Virus record (IMG/VR): IMGVR_UViG_3300042731_008138
Span: 1 to 62,463 of that record
From: a virus
DNA length: 62,463 nt
Strand: one strand, 5' to 3'
How positions within the stretch are numbered: the stretch's first letter is position 1; each line of letters opens with the position of its first letter. The notes under the pieces are model-generated. The model was not told the DNA's origin. It did not search any database and saw only the letters and a list, made by a program, of their open reading frames with translations. Below, one piece after another: positions 1 to 7,986 of the stretch. The position numbers and the translations under genes are program-made.

Positions 1-69
1 GGAATAAAATTGCTAAGATTAAGGCTCATGGAGAAATTATTGGTGAAGGGACTGATAAACAGTGTACAG
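1..69. repeat. Terminal direct repeat, left copy (circular closure)
   Basis: The 69 bases at 1-69 are identical to 62395-62463. An open frame crosses the join without interruption. The simplest reading is that a circular or circularly permuted genome was assembled and cut with a 69-base overlap. A true 69-bp packaged terminal repeat is less likely because it lies inside a gene. Confidence 0.9.
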
Positions 70-689
70 ATGTTATCGAAATTCTTCAGGAAATCCCATT
101 TGAAAAAATTGGAGAGGTCATTAAGGATGATTCGTCCGACGGAGTCAATTCGTCCGACGGAGTCAACCGGTCCGACGGAGTCAACTTGTCCCACGGAGTC
201 AACCGGTCCGACGGAGTCAACCGGTCCGACGGAGTCAACTGGTCCGACGGAGTCAACCGGTCCGACGGAGTCAACTTGTCCCACGGAGTCAACTGGTCCG
301 ACGGAGTCAATGATTCCCACGGAGTCAATTCGTCCTATGGAATTTTAAATTCTGTTGGAATATCAAAAGGACTTTTTTGCTTGAACAAAAAGAATGAATA
401 TTATTTGTTCAACAAAAAAGTGAAGAAAGAACGGTGGGAAGAAATCCAATTGAAATTGTATAGGAGATTGAATGGATGGCATCCTGAATTTAATAATCTT
501 AAATATTTATATCTAAAAAGTGGATTAGAATGGAAAAAGACTCCAATCCCGAAGGCTGAAGAAGTACAGAAAGAAGAAGCATGGAAAGACATGCCGAAGG
601 TTGCTGTTGAGTATTTGGCTTCTCTTCCCGAATTTGATAAGAAGATTTTTGAAGGAATAACTGGAATTGAAGTAAATAATGAAAATTGA
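3..689 (+). CDS. DUF7666-like protein with SDGVN hexapeptide repeats (C-terminal part; start at 62205)
   Basis: This is the continuation of the frame that starts with TTG at 62205; joined across the circular junction the protein is 292 residues. The N-terminal ~85 residues (encoded at the right end) have the pattern of the phage domain family I know as DUF7666 (GFHFCKN, CFNYY, GEIIGEG). Here the frame goes on into about 12 tandem hexapeptides of the form x-S-D/H-G-V-N, then a charged C-terminal domain of ~110 residues with no family I recognise. The last 11 bases overlap the primase start at 679, so the two are probably co-translated. Function unknown; the repeats suggest a repetitive beta structure or a binding surface. 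Confidence 0.8.
   Translation, partial: NKIAKIKAHGEIIGEGTDKQCTDVIEILQEIPFEKIGEVIKDDSSDGVNSSDGVNRSDGVNLSHGVNRSDGVNRSDGVNWSDGVNRSDGVNLSHGVNWSDGVNDSHGVNSSYGILNSVGISKGLFCLNKKNEYYLFNKKVKKERWEEIQLKLYRRLNGWHPEFNNLKYLYLKSGLEWKKTPIPKAEEVQKEEAWKDMPKVAVEYLASLPEFDKKIFEGITGIEVNNEN
132..347 (+). repeat. Twelve 18-bp tandem repeats coding for SDGVN hexapeptides
   Basis: Units of 18 bp begin at 132 and every 18 bases after. Each is close to NNG-TCC-GAC-GGA-GTC-AAC. The last five codons hardly vary except GAC to CAC or TAT. The first codon differs from unit to unit, giving S,S,R,L,R,R,W,R,L,W,D,S. The last unit is degenerate. The array is inside the gene and in frame; it is not a CRISPR array because there are no spacers. 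Confidence 0.95.
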
Positions 690-1572
690 CATAGTTAGAT
701 TGTTAAATGATTATTCTATCCCTTGCAAGCAACCGGACGGCAACAAAGTCTTCCCAGGTTGGATTGGGGTTCATTGTCCCCTCTGCGGCCACTCTGGCTG
801 GTATGGGGGTTTCAATTTAGACAAAGGATATTACAGTTGTTGGAATTGTGGAGGAGCTTCCATGTCATGGGTGCTCTCTCAGCTGCTGTCCATCGGGGTT
901 CCTCAGGCCAAGGAGTTGATGAACTCCTATTGGGGGATTTCCTCTGGAACGCAGGCCTCTGGATCCGGTTCGGTTCGGTTCGGAACAGCAACCCATGTGG
1001 ATCTCCCCGGGGGTGATCTGAAACCCATACACAAGAAATACCTGAAGAAAAGAGGATTTGATCCGGGGTATTTGGAAGACAGATATCACATTAGGGGAAC
1101 CGTATCAGGGGATTATAAATACAGAATCATTATACCCATCTATAACAGAGCAGGTCGGCTGATTTCCTATCAGGGCCGGACAGTGATTGACTCCCCTGTG
1201 AAATACAAGGGAGCTCGACTGGATGAATCAGTGTCCCATTACAAGCACGCTCTCTACAATATTAACAATTGTGAAGGTTCCGGGATCCTGGTTGTGGAGG
1301 GGGTCTTTGATGTGTGGAGGTTGGGGGATGGGGCTGTGTGTACTTTCGGCACCTCTGTTCCGGATCAGCAAGTGAAGGAGATGGCGGTATTTGATAGGAT
1401 CTTCCTGTTATTTGACCCGGAACCTGCTGCCCAAAAGAAGGCACGGAAGATTGCATTGAAATTAGCTTCTCTCAAAAAGGAAGTTGAGATGATCAACCTT
1501 TCCTCCGGGGATCCTGCTGATATGTCCTTCTCAGAAGCAGTGAGAATGAAAAAGGAGTTGGGAGTTGGATAA
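679..1572 (+). CDS. DNA primase: zinc finger plus Toprim-like domain
   Basis: Protein of 297 residues that should make RNA primers for phage DNA replication. Residues ~30-60 hold a CHC2-type zinc ribbon (CPLCGH then CWNCGG). Residues ~115-170 (KRGFDPGYLEDRYHI, then YRIIIPIYN, then YQGRT) match the primase core that precedes Toprim. Residues ~205-270 hold the Toprim acid motifs (VVEGVFDVW, LLFDPEP). It lacks a helicase domain; a separate DnaB-like helicase is encoded at 52734-54116 on the other strand. It overlaps the upstream gene by 11 bp. Confidence 0.88.
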   Translation: MKIDIVRLLNDYSIPCKQPDGNKVFPGWIGVHCPLCGHSGWYGGFNLDKGYYSCWNCGGASMSWVLSQLLSIGVPQAKELMNSYWGISSGTQASGSGSVRFGTATHVDLPGGDLKPIHKKYLKKRGFDPGYLEDRYHIRGTVSGDYKYRIIIPIYNRAGRLISYQGRTVIDSPVKYKGARLDESVSHYKHALYNINNCEGSGILVVEGVFDVWRLGDGAVCTFGTSVPDQQVKEMAVFDRIFLLFDPEPAAQKKARKIALKLASLKKEVEMINLSSGDPADMSFSEAVRMKKELGVG

Positions 1573-1573
1573 A

Positions 1574-1593
1574 TACTTAACGGATATTAAGTG
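1574..1593. promoter_or_regulatory. Palindromic operator TACTTAA-N6-TTAAGTG, copy 1
   Basis: TACTTAA at 1574-1580 and TTAAGTG at 1587-1593 form an inverted repeat just after the primase stop and before the next ribosome-binding site. The same element (6-base spacer) is at 34353-34372 and 59701-59720, both in promoter regions. Inferred to be a repressor or activator site. Confidence 0.6.
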
Positions 1594-1650
1594 CTTTATT
1601 CCTATCCCCATTCCCGGAGCAAATCAATTTTGAGTTTTAAGGAGGGAGAT

Positions 1651-1767
1651 GTGAAGATTAATTATGACAAATATTGCAATATGGGGTTCCTTTGCCTGAA
1701 GAGAGAATATTGGCATTTGCCCCTATATGAGGCCGTACGGAGAGCTGTGTTGGAGGATCAGTCATGA
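1651..1767 (+). CDS. Small protein of 38 residues, function unknown
   Basis: A GTG start at 1651 follows a strong ribosome-binding site (AAGGAGGG) at 1639-1646. The stop at 1765-1767 overlaps the next gene's ATG (ATGA), typical of translational coupling. The product begins VKINYDKYCNMGFLCL and has no domain I recognise. The RBS and coupling are the main evidence. Confidence 0.65.
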   Translation: MKINYDKYCNMGFLCLKREYWHLPLYEAVRRAVLEDQS

Positions 1768-2171
1768 AGCGGGCAGACAAACAGTTTTTGACTTGGTTGG
1801 TCAACTGGGCTGAGGGTTTTGCTATTGTAGACCGTCACAACATCAGTCTTCCGGACGGCAGGGTGTTTTCCATAAAAGATTTGAACTCATGTACTGCCTG
1901 GACCAAGTGTCTTCTCCCTCTGTTGTTTCAGAGAGCCATTGAGGGGATCAACAAAGAATCCAGCGACCCGGCTACAGGCACTCAGATATATCAGAATGAT
2001 TATTGTATCTGGATTTCTCCCTCCACTCATGGGGGCCTGTTTCCTTTCAACAAGGTAGTCAGAACCTCATTTTATTTTCGGAGGAATCCGGAGGAGCCAG
2101 ATATGGAATTACATAGCAATGAAGATGAAGCCAAAAGACATGCATTGTTGTGTTTGTATAAAGGAGAGTAA
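1764..2171 (+). CDS. Hypothetical protein, 135 residues
   Basis: ATG at 1764 lies inside the stop of the upstream mini-gene. No recognisable domain; the protein is soluble and mixed alpha/beta in character, with several Trp and Cys residues and no zinc pattern. It sits between the primase and packaging genes with tight spacing to the next gene (2 bp), so it is part of the same transcript. Confidence 0.75.
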   Translation: MKRADKQFLTWLVNWAEGFAIVDRHNISLPDGRVFSIKDLNSCTAWTKCLLPLLFQRAIEGINKESSDPATGTQIYQNDYCIWISPSTHGGLFPFNKVVRTSFYFRRNPEEPDMELHSNEDEAKRHALLCLYKGE

Positions 2172-2173
2172 AG

Positions 2174-2695
2174 ATGAAGAAAGGTGTGTTGAATCTGGAG
2201 TATACTTATGATGAAAGTGCTCCTGATTTCTTTCAGTCATTCGGGACAAGCTCAGAGAAGCTGACCGCTTTGTTGACTCTGGTAGTGCTCCAGACCAACA
2301 ATGCAGCTGAAGGGGTCCTGTGGTTGTTGGAAAACAAAATGGTGAATGGTGGAATGATTATGGCCATTCTTGCTGATGCCCTCATATCCTGGGGCCGGAG
2401 AGCTCCCGGGGTATACAATGCTGCTCTTGCAGCCAAGGAAAATGAGGAGTGGAGGAAAGACCTGGAGGAGGCTGCCAAGGGGAATCTGAAGGGAAAGGTG
2501 ACCACAGAAGCCCTGTCCGCCGTTCTGAAGGGGATTCAGGCAGCGCATGCGGCTATCCTGGAGGCCAAGAAGAAAGCTGCTGAAGCTGAGAAAAAAGCCA
2601 GGGAAGAATCCAAGGAAAAGGAGGAATCCAGTGAGCCAAAAGAAAGTGCCGAACCTGGAGCCCCGTCAGAAGACGGGACCAACCCCGAAAAATAA
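2174..2695 (+). CDS. Hypothetical protein with Ala/Glu/Lys-rich C-terminus, 173 residues
   Basis: N-terminal ~100 residues look globular. From residue ~120 the chain is a charged helix (AKKKAAEAEKKAREE) followed by an acidic Pro/Ser/Glu tail. The RBS is AAGGAGAG in the upstream gene's end. Function unknown. Low-complexity tails like this are common on phage DNA-binding or scaffold-like proteins, but nothing specific can be said. Confidence 0.75.
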   Translation: MKKGVLNLEYTYDESAPDFFQSFGTSSEKLTALLTLVVLQTNNAAEGVLWLLENKMVNGGMIMAILADALISWGRRAPGVYNAALAAKENEEWRKDLEEAAKGNLKGKVTTEALSAVLKGIQAAHAAILEAKKKAAEAEKKAREESKEKEESSEPKESAEPGAPSEDGTNPEK

Positions 2696-2726
2696 ACCAT
2701 ATCCCCAGAGCCGTGCCCGGGCTGTA

Positions 2727-2873
2727 ATGAATAGGCGGGGAAAGCAGATTGGCTGGGTGATGACCTATTTGCGGGATCGCTGGGATACCAAAAAGCGCAG
2801 ACCCGGGAAGAAATCCCGGAAAAGAAAATGCCGGATGATTAAGGAATCCCGGCGGATAAACAGGAGAAAATAA
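2727..2873 (+). CDS. Small, very basic protein, 48 residues
   Basis: Starts MNRRGKQIGWVMTYLRDRW and continues with a run of Lys/Arg (KKRRPGKKSRKRK), suggesting nucleic acid binding. The stop overlaps the next gene's ATG by one base. There is no good Shine-Dalgarno sequence before ATG 2727. This frame is +1 to the upstream gene and open back to 2547, so translation could depend on coupling or a frameshift. Moderate confidence. Confidence 0.5.
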   Translation: MNRRGKQIGWVMTYLRDRWDTKKRRPGKKSRKRKCRMIKESRRINRRK

Positions 2874-3169
2874 TGGCAAAGGAAAAAGGACTATTTGAGG
2901 AACTGTATAATCAGGAAGAAGATCCGAAATTGAAACGGAAGAAGGGACGTACACGCCGACTGGTTGAGCAGAACTTCAATCAGATGACCGCCCTGCTCAA
3001 CAAGGAAAAGATTGAGCTGGAGGAAAAACTGGAAAAAGCCCAGGAACAGGTTGTATCTGGGAATCTGGATTCTATCAAGAAGCTGGCTGAGATTAAGCAG
3101 GAACTGAGAGACGTTGATGACCTGATCAAGCTGAATGCTGAGAATCAGGAGGAGGTTCTGGGTGCCTAA
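2873..3169 (+). CDS. Coiled-coil protein, 98 residues
   Basis: Residues ~30-95 form a continuous charged helix with heptad-like spacing (NKEKIELEEKLEKAQEQ, then LAEIKQELRDVDDLIKL). The N-terminus is rich in Lys/Arg. It starts on the last base of the upstream gene. Function unknown; likely an oligomer. Confidence 0.75.
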   Translation: MAKEKGLFEELYNQEEDPKLKRKKGRTRRLVEQNFNQMTALLNKEKIELEEKLEKAQEQVVSGNLDSIKKLAEIKQELRDVDDLIKLNAENQEEVLGA

Positions 3170-3617
3170 ATTAAGGGATCTTACTGTGATGACAACAAAG
3201 GTCATAGATCGTTCCCCCCCTGATTTTTCCTACTCTTTGGAGACTTTCCTCAGATACAATCCGGGGGTCTGTTGTTGTGAATTAGTTGATAATGGGATTC
3301 TCCGTTACGTCAATTGGAATACACTTGATGTGGCGTCATTCCTGTCCCGATTTCCTCCGGTGGAGAGAGACCACTTTGAAAGAGTGGTTTATAATAATCC
3401 TGAAGAATGGGTCTTCGATATGAAAGCCCCATGCTGGCACCGAATAATAAATGGAGAGGTGCTCCTACCCGAACGGCCTTTTATACAGCCGTCACGTGCT
3501 AAATTTGAAAAATGGATAAATAAGTTTTCATTTATCAATCAGCACCCATGCAGGACATCCTCCTCCAGGAAAAAGCGGATTCTGGCACGTCTGGATTTGA
3601 GCAAGCCTTCCGGATAG
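3162..3617 (+). CDS. Hypothetical protein, 151 residues, GTG start
   Basis: The GTG at 3162 is chosen because AGGAGGAGG at 3147-3155 is six bases upstream; the next ATG (3189) has no ribosome-binding site. It overlaps the previous stop by 8 bp. No known domain; the C-terminus is basic (SSSRKKRILARL). Last gene before a terminator-like hairpin. Confidence 0.7.
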   Translation: MPKLRDLTVMTTKVIDRSPPDFSYSLETFLRYNPGVCCCELVDNGILRYVNWNTLDVASFLSRFPPVERDHFERVVYNNPEEWVFDMKAPCWHRIINGEVLLPERPFIQPSRAKFEKWINKFSFINQHPCRTSSSRKKRILARLDLSKPSG

Positions 3618-3732
3618 ATCGGAAGTAGTCCCAATAAGAATGAACAAATCCAGCAAATTACAACAGCTGGTAAAGGAGGTGTCCGGGTTGAAACGCTAAC
3701 ACATTTATAGGCTTTTGTGTTAAGACAGATTC

Positions 3733-3767
3733 GGGCCCGTCCCTCAGACCGGGGATGGGCCCCCTTT
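3733..3767 (+). terminator. GC-rich hairpin, probable terminator
   Basis: GGGCCCGTCCC (3733-3743) pairs with GGGATGGGCCC (3752-3762) over 11 bp with one G-T pair and an 8-base loop, followed by CCTTT. The T tract is short, so it may only be partly effective. It lies in the 164-bp space between 3617 and 3782, the largest gap in this part of the operon. Confidence 0.6.
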
Positions 3768-3781
3768 CAAAGGAGAAAAGT

Positions 3782-4075
3782 ATGGACAGAACAGAGATTG
3801 AGGAATTGAAGAAAGGGTGGGAGGCAGATCCTCATTGGGATCTGGAGGACACCCCCGGGTTTGAAGAGCATTATGATGAGCTCCTGGCTCATAGATATGA
3901 GAAAGAAGTTGAATGGGAAAGTGCCAGATTAGATGCCTTGGAAAAGAAAGGACTTGAATTGGGGATCCCTGGGAGATTGGCTTTGACTGGATATATTCTG
4001 CGTTTGGAAAATCGAATTGAAAAATTGGAAGAGGAGGTCAGATGGTTAAAAGCGAATATCACGGCCACCAAATAA
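3782..4075 (+). CDS. Hypothetical acidic/coiled-coil protein, 97 residues
   Basis: ATG 3782 follows AAAGGAGA by a good distance; an in-frame ATG at 3755 lies inside the hairpin and is unlikely. C-terminal third is a leucine-zipper-like helix (LRLENRIEKLEEEVRWLK). It overlaps the next gene by 34 bp. No family recognised. Confidence 0.75.
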   Translation: MDRTEIEELKKGWEADPHWDLEDTPGFEEHYDELLAHRYEKEVEWESARLDALEKKGLELGIPGRLALTGYILRLENRIEKLEEEVRWLKANITATK

Positions 4076-4344
4076 TTTGGGTAGAGGGAGAATGGGTTTA
4101 TGCTGATACAAAGGAGAAGGTGTTGGAGGTTGGAAAACGGCCTTGTCCTGTGTGTGGGAAAGAGCCCACCAAAGAATTACATGATGGATGTCTAGGCCGG
4201 ATCCCCGGGGTGAAGTTTGCCTGTTGTGGCCATGGGGAAGTGGATCAGGCCTATATTGTGTTTGACAATATGATTATTTTCAGAGGAAAGCAGGCAATTG
4301 ATTGGTTCATTTGTAATCTGCCTGCATGGAGGATCGGTATATGA
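4042..4344 (+). CDS. Small zinc-binding phage protein, 100 residues
   Basis: Contains CPVCGK, then HDGCLG, then ACCGHG, a compact Cys/His set that should bind zinc. The block RIPGVKFACCGHGEVDQAY resembles a small family common in Firmicutes and phage genomes but without known function. It overlaps neighbours on both sides. Confidence 0.75.
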   Translation: MVKSEYHGHQIIWVEGEWVYADTKEKVLEVGKRPCPVCGKEPTKELHDGCLGRIPGVKFACCGHGEVDQAYIVFDNMIIFRGKQAIDWFICNLPAWRIGI

Positions 4345-4478
4345 TTGTTTACAAGCAGTGGAGAAAGGTTTCAAACGGTGGGTTGGTCAAAACCTATTGG
4401 GAAGGCTGGTTTTTATTTGGTTTTATTCCCCTGTATATCCGGCAGCGGAAGGATAGGGGAATTGACAGGATCCGTTGA
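4341..4478 (+). CDS. Small protein of 45 residues
   Basis: ATG 4341 overlaps the previous stop (ATGA). The product MIVYKQWRKVSNGG...WFLFGFIPLYIRQRK has a hydrophobic aromatic centre and basic end. Similar short proteins with a GFIPLY motif are, from memory, frequent in phage. Function unknown. Confidence 0.6.
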   Translation: MIVYKQWRKVSNGGLVKTYWEGWFLFGFIPLYIRQRKDRGIDRIR

Positions 4479-4521
4479 CCCGTCCGGATTAGGAGGAGGC
4501 TGGCCTGTGGGGGTCCAGTCC

Positions 4522-4647
4522 TTCCATGTAATCTCATGGGAATTCGTAAATGCCTGAATCTGTCGAACTGACAACCGCTTCCATGTAAAAACAAATAATC
4601 CTTCCCTATAGACGTGTCCATGGAAAAGCGATATACTTTTCCATGTA
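4522..4647. promoter_or_regulatory. Repeated TTCCATGTA sites and inverted repeat upstream of terminase
   Basis: TTCCATGTA occurs at 4522-4530, 4579-4587 and 4639-4647, spaced 57 and 60 bases. The last copy is one arm of a perfect 10-bp inverted repeat (CATGGAAAAG 4619-4628, CTTTTCCATG 4636-4645). The position, directly before and into the terminase small-subunit gene, is typical for packaging-recognition sites; role inferred. Confidence 0.5.
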
Positions 4648-5339
4648 TGGATAATATAAAAGGTATAAGTACCACCAATAACACACCACTCCCGCCCGAA
4701 AAACAAGAAGCTCCCCTGTCATATTGCAAGAAACTCATTGATAATTGGAAAGAATTGGGATTGAAACCCCGTGAAATCCGATTCTGCGCTGAATATGTGA
4801 GCAATGGCCACAATGGTACTCAGGCCATATTATCTGTAATGCCTGAAGGGAGATATACGTATAATTCCGCTGCTGTGTTGGCTTCTCAGTGGTTAAAAAG
4901 TGATAAGATTCAACAAGCCGTGCGCAGGTGGTTTGAGCGTTGGCTGGATGAAAAGAAAGAGAAAATGGAGAAGGAAATCATTGATGTGTACTATCGTAGG
5001 GCCTTTTATCCATTGGATGTTTTCTTTGACGACAATCGCAAGGCTCTTCCTCTGAACAAGATCCCCCGGGAGTGGCATTGTTGCATAGACGGAATTGAAG
5101 ATAGGTACTATGGCAAGGATGCCGATGTCAAAACCACAGTGATGAAATTGGCCAATCGGGAGAAGGCTCTGGACACACTGGGTAAATATATGACTATGTT
5201 CAAGGAGTTTTCTGTTCATGAGCATCGGATAACCCAGGAGACAGCAGACAAGCTGGGATCCATTTTTTCACAAGAGCCCCGCAACGTGACTCCGGGGAGA
5301 GATGAAGGGGGAACATTTCCACGTGTTTCAAATGAATGA
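4614..5339 (+). CDS. Terminase small subunit
   Basis: Binds the packaging site and loads the large subunit. The central region (LGLKPREIRFCAEYVSNGHNGTQA, read in two parts, then AAVLASQWLKSDKIQQAV) is the helix-turn-helix pattern of the Terminase_2 family. The rest is a helical region as usual. The start is uncertain: GTG 4614 opens the frame, ATG 4620 and ATG 4647 follow, and none has a good ribosome-binding site; two of them lie in the inverted repeat. The 3' end overlaps the large-subunit gene by 38 bp. Confidence 0.85.
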   Translation: MSMEKRYTFPCMDNIKGISTTNNTPLPPEKQEAPLSYCKKLIDNWKELGLKPREIRFCAEYVSNGHNGTQAILSVMPEGRYTYNSAAVLASQWLKSDKIQQAVRRWFERWLDEKKEKMEKEIIDVYYRRAFYPLDVFFDDNRKALPLNKIPREWHCCIDGIEDRYYGKDADVKTTVMKLANREKALDTLGKYMTMFKEFSVHEHRITQETADKLGSIFSQEPRNVTPGRDEGGTFPRVSNE

Positions 5340-6618
5340 TGATATTTTGCTGAAAATCAGAAAGTGGCCTCATTTGCTTGGACATACGATAGGAAAGACC
5401 CGCCTCAAGGAGCTTCATTCAGAGTGGATCCGTTATATGTGGGAATCCTATACATCTGTTGCCCTTCAGGCTCCCCGCGGAACCTACAAAACGACAGCCC
5501 TAGATATTGTAGGCCCGATTTGGTGGTTGTTATTTCACCCCAATGATCGTATTGCTATCATACGAAAAACAGCCACAGATGCCCGTGACATAATAAAGAC
5601 AATTTCAGCAGTGGTGAAGCTGCCTGAAATCCAATGCATATTTCAATACGCTCATGGCATTCTTCCTTATGCCCAAATTGACAGAGACAATAAGTTGATA
5701 TTCAATTTCAAGGGAACTGTGACCCCTGAGGGAAATATTGATGGGTACGGTATTGATGGGAACTATACAGGAAAGCATTATGAGAAGATTCTGGTGGATG
5801 ATGTTATTACCAGAAAAGACAGGTGGAGCAGGGCGGAACGGGAAAGAGTGAAGAACGGGATCCGGGAGTTGCAGACCAATGTTCTGGAACCGGGTCAGCC
5901 CATCATGGCCACGGGGACTCCGTGGCACAAAAAGGATGCTTGGGAAGTCCTGCCGGAGCCCAGGAAATACTATCATGAAGATTGTCAGATCCTCTCCCTG
6001 GAGGAATTGGAACTCAAGAAGAAACTCACCACCCCAGCCCTGTATGCAATTAACCATCTCCTGAAGCACGTAGCCAGTGAGGATGCGTTGTTCAAGGATC
6101 CCGTGATGGGCAAATGGGATTGGCGCACCAACCCGTCCGCCCCCGTTTCTCACCTGGATGCTGCGTTTGATGGGGATCACACTAATGCCTTCACAATCCT
6201 TCAGGATCGACTGGACGGAAAGATTCAGGGCATTGGCAAAGTGTATTCCGGAAATGTGAAAGACTGGAAGCAGCACCTCAGCGCGTGGTATAACAAATAT
6301 CATGTCAAATGTATGTATAATGAAACCAACCCTGACAAAGGATTCACTGCTGATATGCTGGAGGCTGCTGATGTGGGGATGAGCGTAGAGCGGTACGATG
6401 AATCTATGAACAAAATGGCCAAAATATCTATAGTATTGTACAAGTATTGGAAAGATATAATTTGGGATGAGGATGAGACCGATGAGGAATACATGGCCCA
6501 GGTCACTGAATGGATTGCTGGACAGGAGCCCGATGATGCCCCTGATTCAGTTGCGTCACTCCTGAGAGAGTGGAAAGAAGGGGGCTCAGTGTATTCTGAT
6601 GCCCTATACACCGCATAG
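5302..6618 (+). CDS. Terminase large subunit
   Basis: The packaging motor ATPase and nuclease. Residues ~55-65 hold a deviant Walker A (APRGTYKTT), ~160-167 the Walker B (ILVDDVI), ~190-200 the coupling motif (IMATGTPW). The C-terminal RNase H-like nuclease is suggested by HLDAAFDGDHTNAF and YNETNPDKGF. Length 438 is normal for the family. ATG 5302 is closest to a GGGGAG; ATG 5332 is an alternative. Confidence 0.9.
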   Translation: MKGEHFHVFQMNDDILLKIRKWPHLLGHTIGKTRLKELHSEWIRYMWESYTSVALQAPRGTYKTTALDIVGPIWWLLFHPNDRIAIIRKTATDARDIIKTISAVVKLPEIQCIFQYAHGILPYAQIDRDNKLIFNFKGTVTPEGNIDGYGIDGNYTGKHYEKILVDDVITRKDRWSRAERERVKNGIRELQTNVLEPGQPIMATGTPWHKKDAWEVLPEPRKYYHEDCQILSLEELELKKKLTTPALYAINHLLKHVASEDALFKDPVMGKWDWRTNPSAPVSHLDAAFDGDHTNAFTILQDRLDGKIQGIGKVYSGNVKDWKQHLSAWYNKYHVKCMYNETNPDKGFTADMLEAADVGMSVERYDESMNKMAKISIVLYKYWKDIIWDEDETDEEYMAQVTEWIAGQEPDDAPDSVASLLREWKEGGSVYSDALYTA

Positions 6619-6630
6619 GGAGAAGAGAAC

Positions 6631-7986
6631 ATGGAAGAAGAAAAAAGGGATGAATGGAGCGTGTCGGTCAATCGGTCCGATGGCTGGATGAATGTGTTTG
6701 CTGGAATAGGTGGTCAGTACGACAAGAGCTTATATACTACTACAGCTGACTATCGGATTTTGTCTAATCAGACATTAACAGATTTGTGGATGGGAGATGG
6801 GTTGGGGAATCGAATAGTCAAGATTGTGGCCGATGATATGACGCGGAAATGGATTACCGTTCCGGGGGATCCCTCTGAAAAGATATTGGATGCCCTTCAT
6901 CAGCTGCATGCCAAGAGTGCCTTCCATGAAGCCTTGTGTTGGATGAGGCTGTATGGAGGATCTTTGATAGTTGCGGGGTATCGGGATGGCGGAAACTTAG
7001 ATGACCCTTTGAATGAAGGGAGTATCAAAAGTATTGACTTCCTGCAGGTCTATTCCCGGGACCAAGTGTTTCTAATTGAAACTAATTTGATAGGAGACCC
7101 AAATGACCCCAATTTTGGGGAGCCTGAGTATTTTGATATCCAGCCAAAATATGGCCGGACTTTTCGGGTCCACCGGTCCCGGTGCCTGGTGTTCAAAGGG
7201 GAAATGGTGCCAAATTATGCTAAAGAAGATAACTGGAATCATTATTGGGGTATGAGTGTGTTGCAGCCTATATGGGATCGGATCAGCAACCTGGGGGCTG
7301 CGGAGCAGGGTGTGTCCAATATCATGTTGGAGTTTATTGTTGGCAAGTATAAGCTGGAGAACCTGGCCAAGATGCTGGCAGAGGGAAGAGAGAATGAGGT
7401 TATCCGCCGGTTGACTTTGATTAATATGGGTAAGAGCTTGATAAATGCGGTGCTATTGGGGGAAAATGAGGATTATACCCGGGACTCAGCCAATATGGGA
7501 GGGCTGGCAGATGTGTTGGATCGGTTGATGATGTTTCTGGCTGGGGTATCAGGGATCCCTGTTACCAAGCTTTTCGGCCGTAGTCCTGCCGGGGAGAATG
7601 CCACAGGTGAATTTGATATGAGGAACTACTATGATATGGTATCCTCAGTTCAGGAAAATAAGCTGCAAAGGCCATTGCAGATGCTGGTGGGCTTTATTGC
7701 TAAAGTGTTGAAAATAGCAGATCCCATTATTGAGTTCAACCCCTTGTACCAGCCCACTCAGAAAGAAATGTTGGAAATGAGAAAACTTCAGGCTGATATC
7801 GACAATATTTATTTGGAAAAAGCGGTGCTTACTCCGGAAGAGGTATTCACAAGCCGATTTGTGGATGGGTATTCTTTTGAGACTGAGGTGGAGCCCTTTC
7901 AGGAACCGGAAGAAGAAATGGAACCGGCAAAGACTCCGCCAAAGAAAGCCCCTTCTATGTTGGGTGAGGAAGAGGAAGAAGAATGA
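6631..7986 (+). CDS. Portal protein, DUF1073-like
   Basis: Forms the dodecameric ring at the capsid vertex. The sequence (WMGDGLGNRIVKIVADDMTRKW, in two parts; LRLYGGSLIV-like MRLYGGSLIVAGY; VSGIPVTKLFGRSPAGENATGE) is the DUF1073 portal signature. It ends with a Glu-rich tail. It follows terminase by 12 bp and overlaps the next gene by 4 bp. Confidence 0.9.
   Translation: MEEEKRDEWSVSVNRSDGWMNVFAGIGGQYDKSLYTTTADYRILSNQTLTDLWMGDGLGNRIVKIVADDMTRKWITVPGDPSEKILDALHQLHAKSAFHEALCWMRLYGGSLIVAGYRDGGNLDDPLNEGSIKSIDFLQVYSRDQVFLIETNLIGDPNDPNFGEPEYFDIQPKYGRTFRVHRSRCLVFKGEMVPNYAKEDNWNHYWGMSVLQPIWDRISNLGAAEQGVSNIMLEFIVGKYKLENLAKMLAEGRENEVIRRLTLINMGKSLINAVLLGENEDYTRDSANMGGLADVLDRLMMFLAGVSGIPVTKLFGRSPAGENATGEFDMRNYYDMVSSVQENKLQRPLQMLVGFIAKVLKIADPIIEFNPLYQPTQKEMLEMRKLQADIDNIYLEKAVLTPEEVFTSRFVDGYSFETEVEPFQEPEEEMEPAKTPPKKAPSMLGEEEEEE

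Noticed and set aside
1-69. 69-bp packaged terminal redundancy
   Set aside because: It lies inside a continuous gene and has the size of an assembly overlap; virion end mapping would be needed to claim more.
132-347. Regular repeats as a CRISPR array
   Set aside because: Units are 18 bp back to back without spacers and lie in frame inside a gene.
132-347. Diversity-generating retroelement variable region
   Set aside because: No reverse transcriptase or template repeat was found anywhere in the genome.
10-348. Pro-Thr-Glu-Ser repeat protein in the other frame of the 18-bp array
   Set aside because: All frames of an 18-bp repeat stay open; only the SDGVN frame is continuous with coding sequence on both sides.
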